A program made the position numbers and the translations under genes. The notes under the pieces were generated by a model. It was not told the origin of the DNA and made no database searches. It saw only the letters and a program-made list of their open reading frames with translations. Of a stretch of 64,000 nucleotides of DNA, positions 28,544-38,356 are shown piece after piece (positions within the stretch are counted from its first letter, which is position 1; every line of letters starts with the position of its first letter). The stretch lies in assembly GCF_009601765.2 (NCBI RefSeq), contig NZ_CP045699.1:248001-312000 (forward strand), read 5' to 3'. This DNA comes from Vibrio algicola. GTDB taxonomy: Bacteria; Pseudomonadota; Gammaproteobacteria; Enterobacterales; Vibrionaceae.

Positions 28544-29599
28544 CTAATTCAAGGTGCTGACTACTTTATCAAACATTGAGATAACATGCTTGCTAGATAT
28601 TAACGTCATCGCATTTTCGTCTTTAACTCGGGTTCGCCAAGGCAAGTTATCAATAGTGATATCATGCTCCTTTGCAATGGCTTCTTTATAGGAAGAAACA
28701 ACATATTGTCGATACAAATAAGGCCCAGTTCTTTCTGGGTTATGGTGAGCGTACAAACCTATCACAGGTATATTCATCGCATTTGCCATATGAGTTGGTC
28801 CGGTATCGGGCGCAATGACTAGATCGGCTTTATCAATCAAAGCAAGCATTTTTTTTATCGTACTCTTTCCGACTAAGTTGGTTACTGATGGTGCCTTTGA
28901 TTGTATTTTGTAGGCTAAATCAATTTCAATTTGTGCAGGGCTGCCCGCTAAAATAATATTCCAACCTAATTGTTGAGCATGTTGGATCACTGCAGCATAA
29001 CCTTCTACCGTCCAGTTTTTATAAGCTTTGCTTGCTGCGGGTACAATAAGTAAGTTTTTAGATTCGTTATTTTGATTGCTAAGATGTTGCAGAACCCATC
29101 GATTATCGTCTTCAGAATAAGGGATTGACCAAGTAGGGGTAATATCAATCACACCGAGTGTGCTAGCAAAAGCCAGTAACCCATCTAAAACATGTGGAGC
29201 TTCTGGTGATGGTACTTTTACATTAGTAAACCAAGTTTGAAAATCCTGACTACGCTTAGCATCGAAACCTAATTTGTATTTTGCTTTTATACCTAGTGTG
29301 GCAATGCTCGCCCGCAAGGCATATTGCATATGAAGTAAAGCATCAAAATTTTGTCCTTTAAGCTTTTTCCATAATGAAAAATAACCTTTAATGCCATCTT
29401 TTTTATCAAAAATAATAACATCAATATTTGGAAGATCATTGATTAACTGTGCTTCAAGTTTACCCGTTATCCAAGTTATCTTAGTGCTAGGCCATTGGCG
29501 CTGAATGCACTGTACCGCTGCGATCGTGTTACATACATCACCAATTGCAGATAAGCGTAGGATGCAGATAGAGTTTGGTGCTTTGGTAAAAAGAGGCAT
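28544..29599 (-). CDS. opsX: LPS heptosyltransferase I, OpsX-like (GT9)
   Basis: A GT9 enzyme of 351 residues, with ILRLSAIGDVCNTIAAVQC at its N-terminus, the central VPAASKAYKNW and the ADP-heptose-binding PDTGPTHMANAMNIPVIGLY. This form resembles Haemophilus OpsX, which adds the first heptose to phosphorylated Kdo; the presence of kdkA next door supports that, and no other waaC candidate is seen. It is first in a minus-strand set of four transferases and shares a 146-bp divergent promoter region with kdkA. Confidence 0.75.
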   Translation of the reverse strand: MPLFTKAPNSICILRLSAIGDVCNTIAAVQCIQRQWPSTKITWITGKLEAQLINDLPNIDVIIFDKKDGIKGYFSLWKKLKGQNFDALLHMQYALRASIATLGIKAKYKLGFDAKRSQDFQTWFTNVKVPSPEAPHVLDGLLAFASTLGVIDITPTWSIPYSEDDNRWVLQHLSNQNNESKNLLIVPAASKAYKNWTVEGYAAVIQHAQQLGWNIILAGSPAQIEIDLAYKIQSKAPSVTNLVGKSTIKKMLALIDKADLVIAPDTGPTHMANAMNIPVIGLYAHHNPERTGPYLYRQYVVSSYKEAIAKEHDITIDNLPWRTRVKDENAMTLISSKHVISMFDKVVSTLN

Positions 29600-29745
29600 A
29601 AGTATATTTAGGCTTAAAAAATAATATACAGATTATATGGGGTGTGTGGCTTAAAGGCAAAGAATGTAAAGTGTGACACTGAATGAACTTAGGTGTCAGC
29701 GGCAAATGCTACCATCTAAGCTTTTTTCCCTGTATTCTTATCCAC

Positions 29746-30459
29746 ATGAATACATTGAAATCACATAATCAAATTATTTGGTATAACGAAACATTGATCT
29801 CTGACTCAGTGAAATTGTGTTGTGACCCTGAATACTGGCAACAGCAAGGTAAAATATTAGGTTCGGCACAAGGGCGAGGTACCACTTGGTTTGTACAAAC
29901 TGAAACTTTACCCGCCGCGCTTAGGCATTATCGTCGAGGTGGATTATTTGGTAAGCTAATCAATGACTCTTATTGGTTTTCTGGGTGGGATAAAACCAGA
30001 AGCTATCAAGAATTCATCCTACTTGAATATTTAATTGTGCAACGAGTCAATGTTCCCCAACCGATTGCGGCGCGATCGGTGAGAAAAGGGTTGTGTTATC
30101 AAGCGGATATATTGACTCAAAAAATCCCTCAAGCACAAGATTTAGTTGGATTATTGCAAATAAATGCAATCGACTCAACGATGTATGAAAAAATTGGTCA
30201 GGAAGTGAAAAAATTGCACCAAGCGAATGTTAACCATACCGATCTAAATATACATAATATTTTGATCGATCAACAAAATATGGTCTGGATTATTGATTTT
30301 GATAAGTGCCACATTGAAAAAAACAACAATCAAAAAAATTGGAAACAAGGTAACATTGATAGGTTATTACGTTCTTTTCAGAAAGAGCTAAAAAAGCGTC
30401 AAATCCATTGGAAGCAAACTTCGGATTGGCAAGCATTTTTATCGGGTTACACCGACTAA
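29746..30459 (+). CDS. kdkA: 3-deoxy-D-manno-octulosonic acid (Kdo) kinase
   Basis: KdkA phosphorylates the single Kdo of Haemophilus/Vibrio-type LPS at O-4. The 237-residue kinase-like protein has GRGTTWFVQ, RHYRRGGLFGKL, the catalytic loop NHTDLNIHNILID and the metal site WIIDFDKC. The start at 29746 (MNTLK) is chosen by family length, as the frame is open 21 codons further; no clear ribosome site supports either. It leads a plus-strand run that includes waaA. Confidence 0.92.
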   Translation: MNTLKSHNQIIWYNETLISDSVKLCCDPEYWQQQGKILGSAQGRGTTWFVQTETLPAALRHYRRGGLFGKLINDSYWFSGWDKTRSYQEFILLEYLIVQRVNVPQPIAARSVRKGLCYQADILTQKIPQAQDLVGLLQINAIDSTMYEKIGQEVKKLHQANVNHTDLNIHNILIDQQNMVWIIDFDKCHIEKNNNQKNWKQGNIDRLLRSFQKELKKRQIHWKQTSDWQAFLSGYTD

Positions 30460-30483
30460 ACGACAGAATAAGCAGGTTTTTAC

Positions 30484-32337
30484 GTGAATTTTCAACCACC
30501 TAGATTAACATTCAAACAAAAGCTTCATAGCCATGGTTGGGTTATCTTAGTTAACTCCTTGATAGCAATGCTTATCGCTATTCGATACTTCCTATATCTC
30601 CCTGCTTTCCCACAAGATAGTTTGAGCGCGAGCTTTATTGTGGCGGGAACGTGGAGCCAAATGACGCTACTAGCAGCGGTCATTGGTGTTATAACGCTCC
30701 CTTTGCTTTATTTGCCGACAATGGCTAGACGCAGCGCTATTGCCATCATTACATCAATAGCCCTTGGTGCCCTCATTATTGATACTTTTGTGTTTGCACA
30801 GTATCGTTTTCATATCAATGCAGTGGTGGTGGAGCTCGTTTTCTCTGGAGATGTAGTCGATTTCCCGTTGATCACCTGGCTAATGACGATTATTGGTGTA
30901 GTGGCATTAATATTATTTCAGTACTGGTTAGTGCGCAGTATGGAATTACAACCAAGTTTAACTAAAAAACGATTAGGACATAAATTTACATGGATTACGG
31001 TTGTTACTATCCTACTGACTAATGGTATTCATATTTGGGCATCTGCTTATGCATATCAACCTGTTAATATTGTAAAACAGTATTTGCCTTTATTTCAGCC
31101 AGCAACGGCGAATAGCTTTATGAGAAAGCATGGCTGGATTGATGAAAAGGCGGTTGAACGTCAAAAATCGATGGCATTGAAAGGTAATAGTGATTTGAAT
31201 TATCCACTGTCACCTTTACAAGTGAAGCCAGTAGATAAACCAGTGAATATTATGTTCCTAGTGGTGGATTCTTGGCGAGCCGATACCTTCAACGCTGATA
31301 ATGCACCTAATTTGTGGCAGTTTTCTCAACAAGGTGAGCGTTTCTATAATCATATATCAACTGGTAATGCGACTCGAACGGGGATTTTTGGGTTATTTTA
31401 CGGTATTCCTGGAACGTATTGGCATGGTTTTTTAGCAAATCATAAAGCGCCGGTATTTATGGATCGTTTGCAACAGTTAGATTATCAGATTGGTCTCTTT
31501 ACCTCTGCGAAATTAACCGCGCCAGAGTTTGATCAAACCGTATTTGCTAACCTGAAAAATATCCGAATTGGCTCCAAAGGAGCAACACCTTCGGCGCGTG
31601 ATATTGATTTAACTAAAGATTGGTCACAATGGTACGATAAGCGAGATAAATCCAAACCAACATTTTCGTTCTTATTTTATGATGCGCCACATGGTTATGA
31701 CTTCCCTGAAGATTACCCTCATCAATATCAACCAATGCTGAAAACGTTAAACTATTTAGATTTAAATAATAATACCGATCCCACTCCGCTAATGAACCGC
31801 TATAAAACAAGTGTGCACTTCGTTGATAGTTTGGCTAAGCAAGTATTAGATAAACTAAAAATAGCAGGAGAATTGGATAACACATTAGTGGTGATTACCG
31901 GAGATCACGCTCAAGAACTCAACGATAATAAGCTTAATTATTGGGGGCATAATGGTAATTTCACCCCAGCTCAAACTCATGTTCCATTTGTTTTAGTTGG
32001 CCCTAAAGTACCTAAAAACTTTGTTAAAGGTTGGGGGAATAGTTTTAGTAGCCATGAAGATGTAGCTCCAACAATAGCTAAAAATTACCTTGGAATAGAA
32101 AGCCCAATAACAGATTACTCGACCGGTATTGATTTGCTCGGGAAACAACAAAATCGCCCTTGGTTATTGGCTTCTAGTTACAGTGGATACGGTGTTATTA
32201 CTCATGATTCCATTTTAGAAGTGGGGGCGACAGGGCAGTCTCAATTTATGGATACAACCAATCACCCCAAGCAAGGCAAGCCTAATTATCAATATTTGCA
32301 GCAAGCGTTAGAGCAAATTAGCCGGTTTAGGAAGTAA
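30484..32337 (+). CDS. YejM/PbgA-like inner-membrane protein with DUF3413 and sulfatase-fold domain
   Basis: The 617-residue protein has about five N-terminal membrane helices (residues 18-185, DUF3413-like) followed by a periplasmic alkaline-phosphatase/sulfatase-fold domain: MFLVVDSWRADTFN, GNATRTGIFGLFYG, VVITGDHAQELND. YejM/PbgA senses periplasmic LPS and controls LpxC turnover. A copy inside the core locus, between kdkA and waaA, could be a paralogue that modifies or senses LPS. It starts at GTG 30484, 24 bp after kdkA, and ends 1 bp before the next gene. Enzymatic activity is not assured. Confidence 0.8.
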   Translation: MNFQPPRLTFKQKLHSHGWVILVNSLIAMLIAIRYFLYLPAFPQDSLSASFIVAGTWSQMTLLAAVIGVITLPLLYLPTMARRSAIAIITSIALGALIIDTFVFAQYRFHINAVVVELVFSGDVVDFPLITWLMTIIGVVALILFQYWLVRSMELQPSLTKKRLGHKFTWITVVTILLTNGIHIWASAYAYQPVNIVKQYLPLFQPATANSFMRKHGWIDEKAVERQKSMALKGNSDLNYPLSPLQVKPVDKPVNIMFLVVDSWRADTFNADNAPNLWQFSQQGERFYNHISTGNATRTGIFGLFYGIPGTYWHGFLANHKAPVFMDRLQQLDYQIGLFTSAKLTAPEFDQTVFANLKNIRIGSKGATPSARDIDLTKDWSQWYDKRDKSKPTFSFLFYDAPHGYDFPEDYPHQYQPMLKTLNYLDLNNNTDPTPLMNRYKTSVHFVDSLAKQVLDKLKIAGELDNTLVVITGDHAQELNDNKLNYWGHNGNFTPAQTHVPFVLVGPKVPKNFVKGWGNSFSSHEDVAPTIAKNYLGIESPITDYSTGIDLLGKQQNRPWLLASSYSGYGVITHDSILEVGATGQSQFMDTTNHPKQGKPNYQYLQQALEQISRFRK

Positions 32338-32338
32338 A

Positions 32339-33280
32339 ATGAAAGAGTGTATAACAGTAACTTATGCTTGCGATGATAATTATTCTCGTCACTTGGCTGT
32401 ATCTATAGCGTCACTTATTGATAACTATTCAATGAGTAAGCGCTTAGATATTTTTGTGTTTGATGCCGGAATATCAAAAGAAAATAGAGGTAAAATACAA
32501 AAATTAGAGCGTAATAATATAGGTATTAAATTTGTGCAAATTGATGTAAATATGTTTGATGGTTATCCATTAACGATAGAACATATATCATTAGCAACAT
32601 ATTTTCGTCTTAAGTTGCCATCATTATTACCGAGTCATAAAAAAGTTGTTTATTTTGATGTTGATATTATTATTAATGATGATATTTCAAAAATGTGGGA
32701 TGTTAGTCTTGAGGGGAAATCAATTGCAGCTGTAATTGAACCTGAAGTTTCATTGAATAATAAAGAGCATTTAAGATGTATTGGTGTTGATGGCGATTTT
32801 TTTTATTTTAATGCGGGGGTGTTAATTTTAGATTTGGATAGGTTAAGGCGGCTGAACTTTGAAGGTAAGGTTATTGATTATCTTGGTAAATATTCTTCTT
32901 TATTGGTTTATCAAGATCAAGATATACTAAATGGAATGTTATTTAATGATGTTAAATATCTATCACCTTTTTATAATTATATGCCTATGTATAGAAATAT
33001 ACTTTCGAAAAAAAGACGGTATCAAATTAATTTAATACCATATACAGAGCTTGAAATTAAAAAATTAAAAAAAACGGCGTGTGTATATCATTTTTGCGGT
33101 AGAAGAAAAGCCTGGATGCAATCATGTACTAGTTCTGGGTTTCATTTGTATAAAAAGTATCAACATAAAACGGAATGGCGAGATGCTGATTATACAGACC
33201 TTGAACAAATTAAAGGTTTAGTTAAAGCTAATTACATCTATAGAAGATTCATCCTGAGATTGATGAATTTTCTATCGTAA
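32339..33280 (+). CDS. Glycosyltransferase family 8, LPS core
   Basis: A 313-residue retaining GT8 enzyme: ITVTYACDDNYSRHLAVSIASL, the DxD site VVYFDVDIIINDDI, the FFYFNAGVLILDLDRLR block, YQDQDILNGM, and the HFCGRRKAW C-terminal motif. Such enzymes add alpha-glucose or alpha-galactose to LPS outer core. Its ATG is 1 bp after the YejM-like gene. It is clearly more AT-rich than its neighbours, suggesting a recent replacement of this part of the core locus. Sugar and acceptor are unknown. Confidence 0.85.
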   Translation: MKECITVTYACDDNYSRHLAVSIASLIDNYSMSKRLDIFVFDAGISKENRGKIQKLERNNIGIKFVQIDVNMFDGYPLTIEHISLATYFRLKLPSLLPSHKKVVYFDVDIIINDDISKMWDVSLEGKSIAAVIEPEVSLNNKEHLRCIGVDGDFFYFNAGVLILDLDRLRRLNFEGKVIDYLGKYSSLLVYQDQDILNGMLFNDVKYLSPFYNYMPMYRNILSKKRRYQINLIPYTELEIKKLKKTACVYHFCGRRKAWMQSCTSSGFHLYKKYQHKTEWRDADYTDLEQIKGLVKANYIYRRFILRLMNFLS

Positions 33281-33320
33281 AAATAATTACGTATTAAAAA
33301 TATATTTTTGTGAGGGATTG

Positions 33321-34496
33321 ATGAAAGTAGCCGTGGTTGTCAGTTGTTTAAAGCTAGGTGGAATGGAAAGAGTTGCAGTTAATCTTGCTGATGCTTTTGC
33401 TCACTCAGGGCATGATAGCCACTTAATGTATTTAAAAGACAGGAAGAAACAGATTCAACCAAGAAATGAAGCCGTTAGCCTCCATCTTTTTGATTTGAAA
33501 AAATGGGTGTTAATGACGGGCATTGGTGCGTTATGGTTTGTAATGTGTAAGCTTTTGAATGTCTTATTTCGTAAAACCTTTCCTCACTTTTTTGCTTATG
33601 CTCAGGCGATTGCTTTTCGATATAAATTACGACAGCTAGAGAAAAAAGACGGCCGTTTTGATTTGATTATCTTTAGAGGGCAAGGCACATTTGGGCAAAT
33701 TTGGCCAATGAGAGATAAACGTTTTGTCTTTGTGTGTGAAAGTGTACAAAACAAAAACTTATATGCGGGTTTATCTAAATGGATTTTTTCATCACTCTAT
33801 GAAAATAGAAATGTAGTGTGTGTATCTGAAGGGTCTAAGGCTAGCTTTTTAGACTTAACTAAAGAGCATCAAATCCATTGTAACAAAGTGGTAAAAATCA
33901 GTAATCCAAATGATTATCAAATGATAAGACAAGATGCCTTGCAGCCAATTAAAGCCGAATTATTCCCCCCAAGACCTTATATTTTGAGTTTAGGAAGACT
34001 CGTACCACTAAAGAATATCAGCTTGCTAATTCAAGCCTATCACTATGCGCGCCATCACTTTGGCTTAGAGCAAGATTTGGTGATCGTTGGCGAAGGAAAA
34101 GATCGTGAGCAGCTTGAAAAGAAAGTTGCAGAACTTGGGTTAACTCAATATGTCTTTTTTAAAGGAGCACAAAGCAATCCATTTCCTTGGTATAAGCAAG
34201 CCGATTTGTTTGTACTTAGCTCAAAGTCCGAGGGCTTAGGAATGGTATTGATTGAAGCATTAGCATGTGGGGTTAAAGTGGTATCAACAGACTGTCCTGG
34301 TGGCGTTCGCGATATTATGCAAGGCAAGCTTATTCAATTTCTCGCAGAGCAAAATGCATCATCATTGGCAGAAAAAATACACTTAGCATTAGAACCAAGT
34401 CCGAATAAACCGCTAAAGGATGATATTGATAAGGCGTTAATTAACTTTGACCAAGAATTTATTGTAAAGCAGTATAGGCAGGAGTTCATACTGTAA
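33321..34496 (+). CDS. Glycosyltransferase family 4, LPS core
   Basis: A GT-B enzyme of 391 residues. It has MKVAVVVSCLKLGGMERVAVNLA at the N-terminus and a GT4 donor domain with YILSLGRLVPLKNI, VGEGKDREQLEKK and KSEGLGMVLIEALACGVKVV. The start at 33321 follows GAGGG with good spacing; a TTG just before it is not needed. It resembles GalNAc/Glc-type core transferases, but specificity cannot be read. It stands between the GT8 gene and waaA. Confidence 0.85.
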   Translation: MKVAVVVSCLKLGGMERVAVNLADAFAHSGHDSHLMYLKDRKKQIQPRNEAVSLHLFDLKKWVLMTGIGALWFVMCKLLNVLFRKTFPHFFAYAQAIAFRYKLRQLEKKDGRFDLIIFRGQGTFGQIWPMRDKRFVFVCESVQNKNLYAGLSKWIFSSLYENRNVVCVSEGSKASFLDLTKEHQIHCNKVVKISNPNDYQMIRQDALQPIKAELFPPRPYILSLGRLVPLKNISLLIQAYHYARHHFGLEQDLVIVGEGKDREQLEKKVAELGLTQYVFFKGAQSNPFPWYKQADLFVLSSKSEGLGMVLIEALACGVKVVSTDCPGGVRDIMQGKLIQFLAEQNASSLAEKIHLALEPSPNKPLKDDIDKALINFDQEFIVKQYRQEFIL

Positions 34497-34539
34497 ACTT
34501 TAGTGCTTTTAAGTCAGTAACTTGTAGGAAAGTAGCGCC

Positions 34540-35844
34540 ATGATCCGGTTTATCTATACAGTATTACTTATATTATTATCCCCCTTTTTCCTATATAGCT
34601 TATATAAAAAGAAAGAGGGGAAACCTACTTTTGGCCCTCGCTGGAAAGAACACTTTGGATTCACTCCACCACTAAATTTACCACTAGGGGAAAAAAGTAT
34701 ATGGATCCATACTGTATCAGTTGGTGAAGTTATCGGTGCTACCCCTTTTATCAGAGTGCTAAAGCAACAAAACCCACAACAAATTATTGTATTAACGACC
34801 ACTACAGCCACAGGGGCCCAACAAGCAGAAAAATTAAAAGGCTTAGTGGAGCATCGATTCATGCCATTAGATTTTTCTGGTGCGGTTAAGCGATTTATTA
34901 AAGCAGTTCAACCGCAAAAAATGATCATAATGGAAACGGAATTATGGCCAAACACTCTTGCTACTGTGCATGAGAATGATATTGAAATTATCGTGATGAA
35001 TGCACGTTTGTCTGAACGCTCAGCTAGGCGCTATGCCAAATTTCAATCAGTTTTTAATCTATTGTCTTCCTCTCTAGATAAAGTGATTTGTCAGTATAAA
35101 GAGGATGCGGAGCGCTTTATTCGTTTAGGGGTACTTGAAGAGAAAGTGGTAATTTCTGGTTCTATAAAATTTGATATTCATATCGAGAACGAAATAAAAA
35201 CACAAGCCGCTTATTTACGTAACCAACTTCAAGTGACGAAAGGCTCAAAGCACGATCATCAGCCCCTCATTTGGATTGCTGCTAGCACACATCAAGGAGA
35301 AGATGAGCAAGTATTAGAAGCTCATCAACAACTCCTTTCCTCGTTTCCTAATGCTATCTTGATCTTGGTTCCTCGTCATCCAGAACGTTTTAATCAGGTG
35401 GCTGATCTTATAGAAGCTCGAAACTTTTATTTTTCTCGTAGAAGTACACAAAGTGAATTGGTCGGCAATACTCAAGTTTATCTGGCCGATACGATGGGTG
35501 AAATGTTATTACTACTAGCTGCTAGCCATGTGTGTTTTATGGGGGGCAGTTTACTCGGTGATAAGGTTGGGGGGCATAATTTACTCGAACCTGCGGCGCT
35601 GGGGATCCCATCAATTACCGGACCGAGTTATTATAATTTTAAAGAGATTACTCAACAATTATTACAAGCCGAAGCCACAACGGTGTGTGTAAATGCCAAT
35701 CAATTAGCAGAGCAACTCATCTCGCTATTTTCTAATCCCGGAGGTCGATATGATAAGGGGCAGCAAGCACTAAATGTCATTAAAGCTAATACGGGTGCCA
35801 TAAGTCGAACATTAAGCGCAATTAATTCAGTAAAGGCAAAATAA
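34540..35844 (+). CDS. waaA: 3-deoxy-D-manno-octulosonic acid transferase
   Basis: WaaA (KdtA) transfers Kdo from CMP-Kdo to lipid IVA. The 434-residue protein has the N-terminal membrane anchor (FIYTVLLILLSPFFLYSLY), WIHTVSVGEVIGATP, METELWPN, the nucleotide-binding region AASTHQGEDEQ and GGSLLGDKVGGHNLLEPAALG. Together with kdkA it is expected to be functionally monofunctional (one Kdo), as in Haemophilus and V. cholerae. Its stop overlaps the next ATG as TAATG. Confidence 0.96.
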   Translation: MIRFIYTVLLILLSPFFLYSLYKKKEGKPTFGPRWKEHFGFTPPLNLPLGEKSIWIHTVSVGEVIGATPFIRVLKQQNPQQIIVLTTTTATGAQQAEKLKGLVEHRFMPLDFSGAVKRFIKAVQPQKMIIMETELWPNTLATVHENDIEIIVMNARLSERSARRYAKFQSVFNLLSSSLDKVICQYKEDAERFIRLGVLEEKVVISGSIKFDIHIENEIKTQAAYLRNQLQVTKGSKHDHQPLIWIAASTHQGEDEQVLEAHQQLLSSFPNAILILVPRHPERFNQVADLIEARNFYFSRRSTQSELVGNTQVYLADTMGEMLLLLAASHVCFMGGSLLGDKVGGHNLLEPAALGIPSITGPSYYNFKEITQQLLQAEATTVCVNANQLAEQLISLFSNPGGRYDKGQQALNVIKANTGAISRTLSAINSVKAK

Positions 35845-37184
35845 TGAAAATGGAACAGATAGATTATCAATATGCATTAAAAGCAGATGAGCAATATGAT
35901 ATCACCATCTCATTAGAATCATCGTCTAAGTGTCAGTATAAACTGAATATCGCTTCGCAGCAGGAGCATTTCCAAGCTTTAAACGTGACGGACTATACTT
36001 GGCTGCTAGAATTTTCATATTGTGCACAGCATAAAAAAAAGCAAGGACGAATTGCCGTTACCGATAACGAAGCACAAATTAGTATTGAAAATAGCCAATA
36101 TTTCGAGCCTAATCAGCAAGGCATTCGCTATTTAAATTTAACCAGTGAAAATAGCCAGAATATTTCTAATGTATCTGAGAAGACATTATTTTGTGATAAC
36201 TGTTCATTATCAGAAACTGCAACACTGTTGGCATTTAAGAAACCTAATTTAAGCGCCGGACCAATCCTCATTGTAGCGCCGCATGCAGATGATGCTGAAT
36301 TAGCCGCCTACGGTTTATATCAAGATTTTGCGGAACAAGTGTGGATCACCACTATCAACGCAGGGCAAAATGTACAGAAATTGAGTCAACAGTATATTAA
36401 AGATCTTGATAGCGATATGTGTGATGCAGTGGAGCGGAAAGCTAAAATACGAGCATGGAATAGCAGAACAACGCCATTATTAGCGGGGGTTGACTATAAT
36501 CATATTTCTTACCTAGGTTATTATAATATTACCCAAACATGTTTATATGAAACGCCTCATGAAGTGAAATTAGATACAGTCATCGGCCAGTTGAACTCAC
36601 AAAAAGAACGCTCGTTTAATCATATAAATCTCCCAAATGACAAAAATTTTATTAATACAGGCCAAGCACTTATTGACGATCTAGTGAGTTTGATAGAGCA
36701 AATCAAACCAAGCACTATTTTAGTCACGGATCCTGAAATTGATCCACATCATGAGCATATTGTCGCTGCACATGCAGTGGCTCTTGCGATTCAAAAGAGT
36801 GACTATAAGCCGGACAATGTTTTATTGTATGTCAATCACTTAAGAGAAATTAAAAAATTTCCTTATGGGCCTGAGCATGCGAGAACCGCTCTTTCCCCAT
36901 GGTATAACAGTGAGTCTGTATTTGGAGAATATTCTTGTTATAGCCATCAATTGAGTATGAATACACAAAAAGAGAAAGTGGTTGCATTAGATTCAATGCA
37001 CGATTTACGCAGTAAAAATAGAATTGAAAAAAATATCAAACAGTGGTGGTCGAAAAAAATAATAAAAAGTGGCTATCAGTTCTACAGTAATCATAGTTAT
37101 TTTCAAACGCATATAAAAAGCAATGAGGTTTTTGCTGTTATAGATGCATTTGAATTTAGTGAGTGCTTATGTAAAGAAAGGTAA
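35844..37184 (+). CDS. PIG-L family deacetylase with N-terminal extension, LPS core
   Basis: The 446-residue protein has about 135 N-terminal residues I do not recognise, then a PIG-L (LmbE-like) domain: ILIVAPHADDAELAAYG supplies the zinc ligands His/Asp/Asp, and DPEIDPHHEHIVAAHAV the second metal motif. PIG-L enzymes remove acetyl groups from GlcNAc-type sugars. Its one-base overlap with waaA and position among core transferases suggest deacetylation of a core amino sugar. It converges with waaL, only 14 bp away. Confidence 0.78.
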   Translation: MKMEQIDYQYALKADEQYDITISLESSSKCQYKLNIASQQEHFQALNVTDYTWLLEFSYCAQHKKKQGRIAVTDNEAQISIENSQYFEPNQQGIRYLNLTSENSQNISNVSEKTLFCDNCSLSETATLLAFKKPNLSAGPILIVAPHADDAELAAYGLYQDFAEQVWITTINAGQNVQKLSQQYIKDLDSDMCDAVERKAKIRAWNSRTTPLLAGVDYNHISYLGYYNITQTCLYETPHEVKLDTVIGQLNSQKERSFNHINLPNDKNFINTGQALIDDLVSLIEQIKPSTILVTDPEIDPHHEHIVAAHAVALAIQKSDYKPDNVLLYVNHLREIKKFPYGPEHARTALSPWYNSESVFGEYSCYSHQLSMNTQKEKVVALDSMHDLRSKNRIEKNIKQWWSKKIIKSGYQFYSNHSYFQTHIKSNEVFAVIDAFEFSECLCKER

Positions 37185-37198
37185 TAGATGAAAACATA

Positions 37199-38356
37199 TT
37201 ACTTATCTGTATAGGTTAAAAATTGATATTTATAGATACTAGTTAGTGCTATTAACATTAATAAATACTCACCACCGAGTAATGCAGTATCTACCATTGA
37301 TATGGAAAAAGTAAAGATAGTAAAAGAAAGCCCTAAAGCGATATCTGAACTACCTTTTAGTATTAATAATGGAGATATGGTCAATAAAATTGAAATTATA
37401 AAGCCTAATAATCCAAGTTTTACCCAACTATCAGAGTAAACATTATGTAGGGTTTTAAAATTATTTATTTTAGTGTTGTAGTTTTTATCTTTAATTATTT
37501 CCTTACGTGCACTGTAAAAGTTATCACCTTGGCCTACAAAAGGTTTCTCAGCAATAAGGTTTTTAGCGATAATCCCCATTTGAATTCTAAATCCTATAGA
37601 TGTATTTAGATTTCCACTTTCTATCTTATCGTATTCAGTATTAGTTTTATTATAAAGTTTCATTCCTATTGATGTGTTAATTAGTAAGGTTGATAACAGT
37701 ACAGGAATTAGCAATATTAAGGCTTTAATCTTTAGTTTAAATGGTTGTCTTAAAATTACATAATATGACATAACAAAGAGAGCAACAATAGAGGCAACGA
37801 TAACCCCCCTAGATTGCATTATGAATACACCATATAATGCTATGATGGAGAATATAAGATCAATTATTTTTCGAGATTTAAAAGTAGAGCAAGAAAAATA
37901 AAGGAAGAATAAACCAAAAACGGGTGCGTATATGTTGGGGTTCATGAGATAAAATGGACGAGATTCATGGCTAAATATAGTTGTGTAAATTAAAAATGAA
38001 ATGTTAATTAACAGTCCAATGTAAATGCTATATTTTATCTTATGTTTTCCTATACACTCAGCATTAAAAGCAAGCGAAATCATACAAGCGATCAAGCAAG
38101 AACGGGTAAAGCTGCCAAATATACCACCATGATAGTATTTAGCATATAAAGACAATAATGTAATTAATAAAATAATAATGGTTGATTTTTTCTTTATATT
38201 ATTAATAATTATCTTTGGGTAGAATATTATAGAGTATACAAAGAAAATAATAGCGAGTGCTGTGAGTTTTTTCAAACTTCCATGTGTGAGCCATAATCCA
38301 GAGAATACCCAAGAAGATGTAATAAATAAAATTAGACTATATATTCTTTCTTTCAT
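37199..38356 (-). CDS. waaL: O-antigen ligase WaaL-like membrane protein
   Basis: The 385-residue protein has about 10-12 hydrophobic segments and one large loop, as in WaaL/Wzy_C proteins. YLMNPNIYAPVFGLFFLY and MQSRGVIVASIVAL match the ligase helices, and the periplasmic loop ends in a candidate catalytic LHNVYSDSWVKLGLLG. WaaL joins undecaprenyl-linked polysaccharide to lipid A-core in the periplasm. Being in the core locus rather than in the wb cluster favours ligase over polymerase. Its ATG overlaps the stop of the Stealth gene (TAATG), and it is AT-rich. Confidence 0.78.
   Translation of the reverse strand: MKERIYSLILFITSSWVFSGLWLTHGSLKKLTALAIIFFVYSIIFYPKIIINNIKKKSTIIILLITLLSLYAKYYHGGIFGSFTRSCLIACMISLAFNAECIGKHKIKYSIYIGLLINISFLIYTTIFSHESRPFYLMNPNIYAPVFGLFFLYFSCSTFKSRKIIDLIFSIIALYGVFIMQSRGVIVASIVALFVMSYYVILRQPFKLKIKALILLIPVLLSTLLINTSIGMKLYNKTNTEYDKIESGNLNTSIGFRIQMGIIAKNLIAEKPFVGQGDNFYSARKEIIKDKNYNTKINNFKTLHNVYSDSWVKLGLLGFIISILLTISPLLILKGSSDIALGLSFTIFTFSISMVDTALLGGEYLLMLIALTSIYKYQFLTYTDK

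Noticed and set aside
37199..38356. Second Wzy polymerase instead of WaaL
   Set aside because: Location in the hldD-waaF core operon and the ligase-like LHNVYSDSW loop favour WaaL; a wzy is already present in the antigen cluster. Not absolutely excluded.
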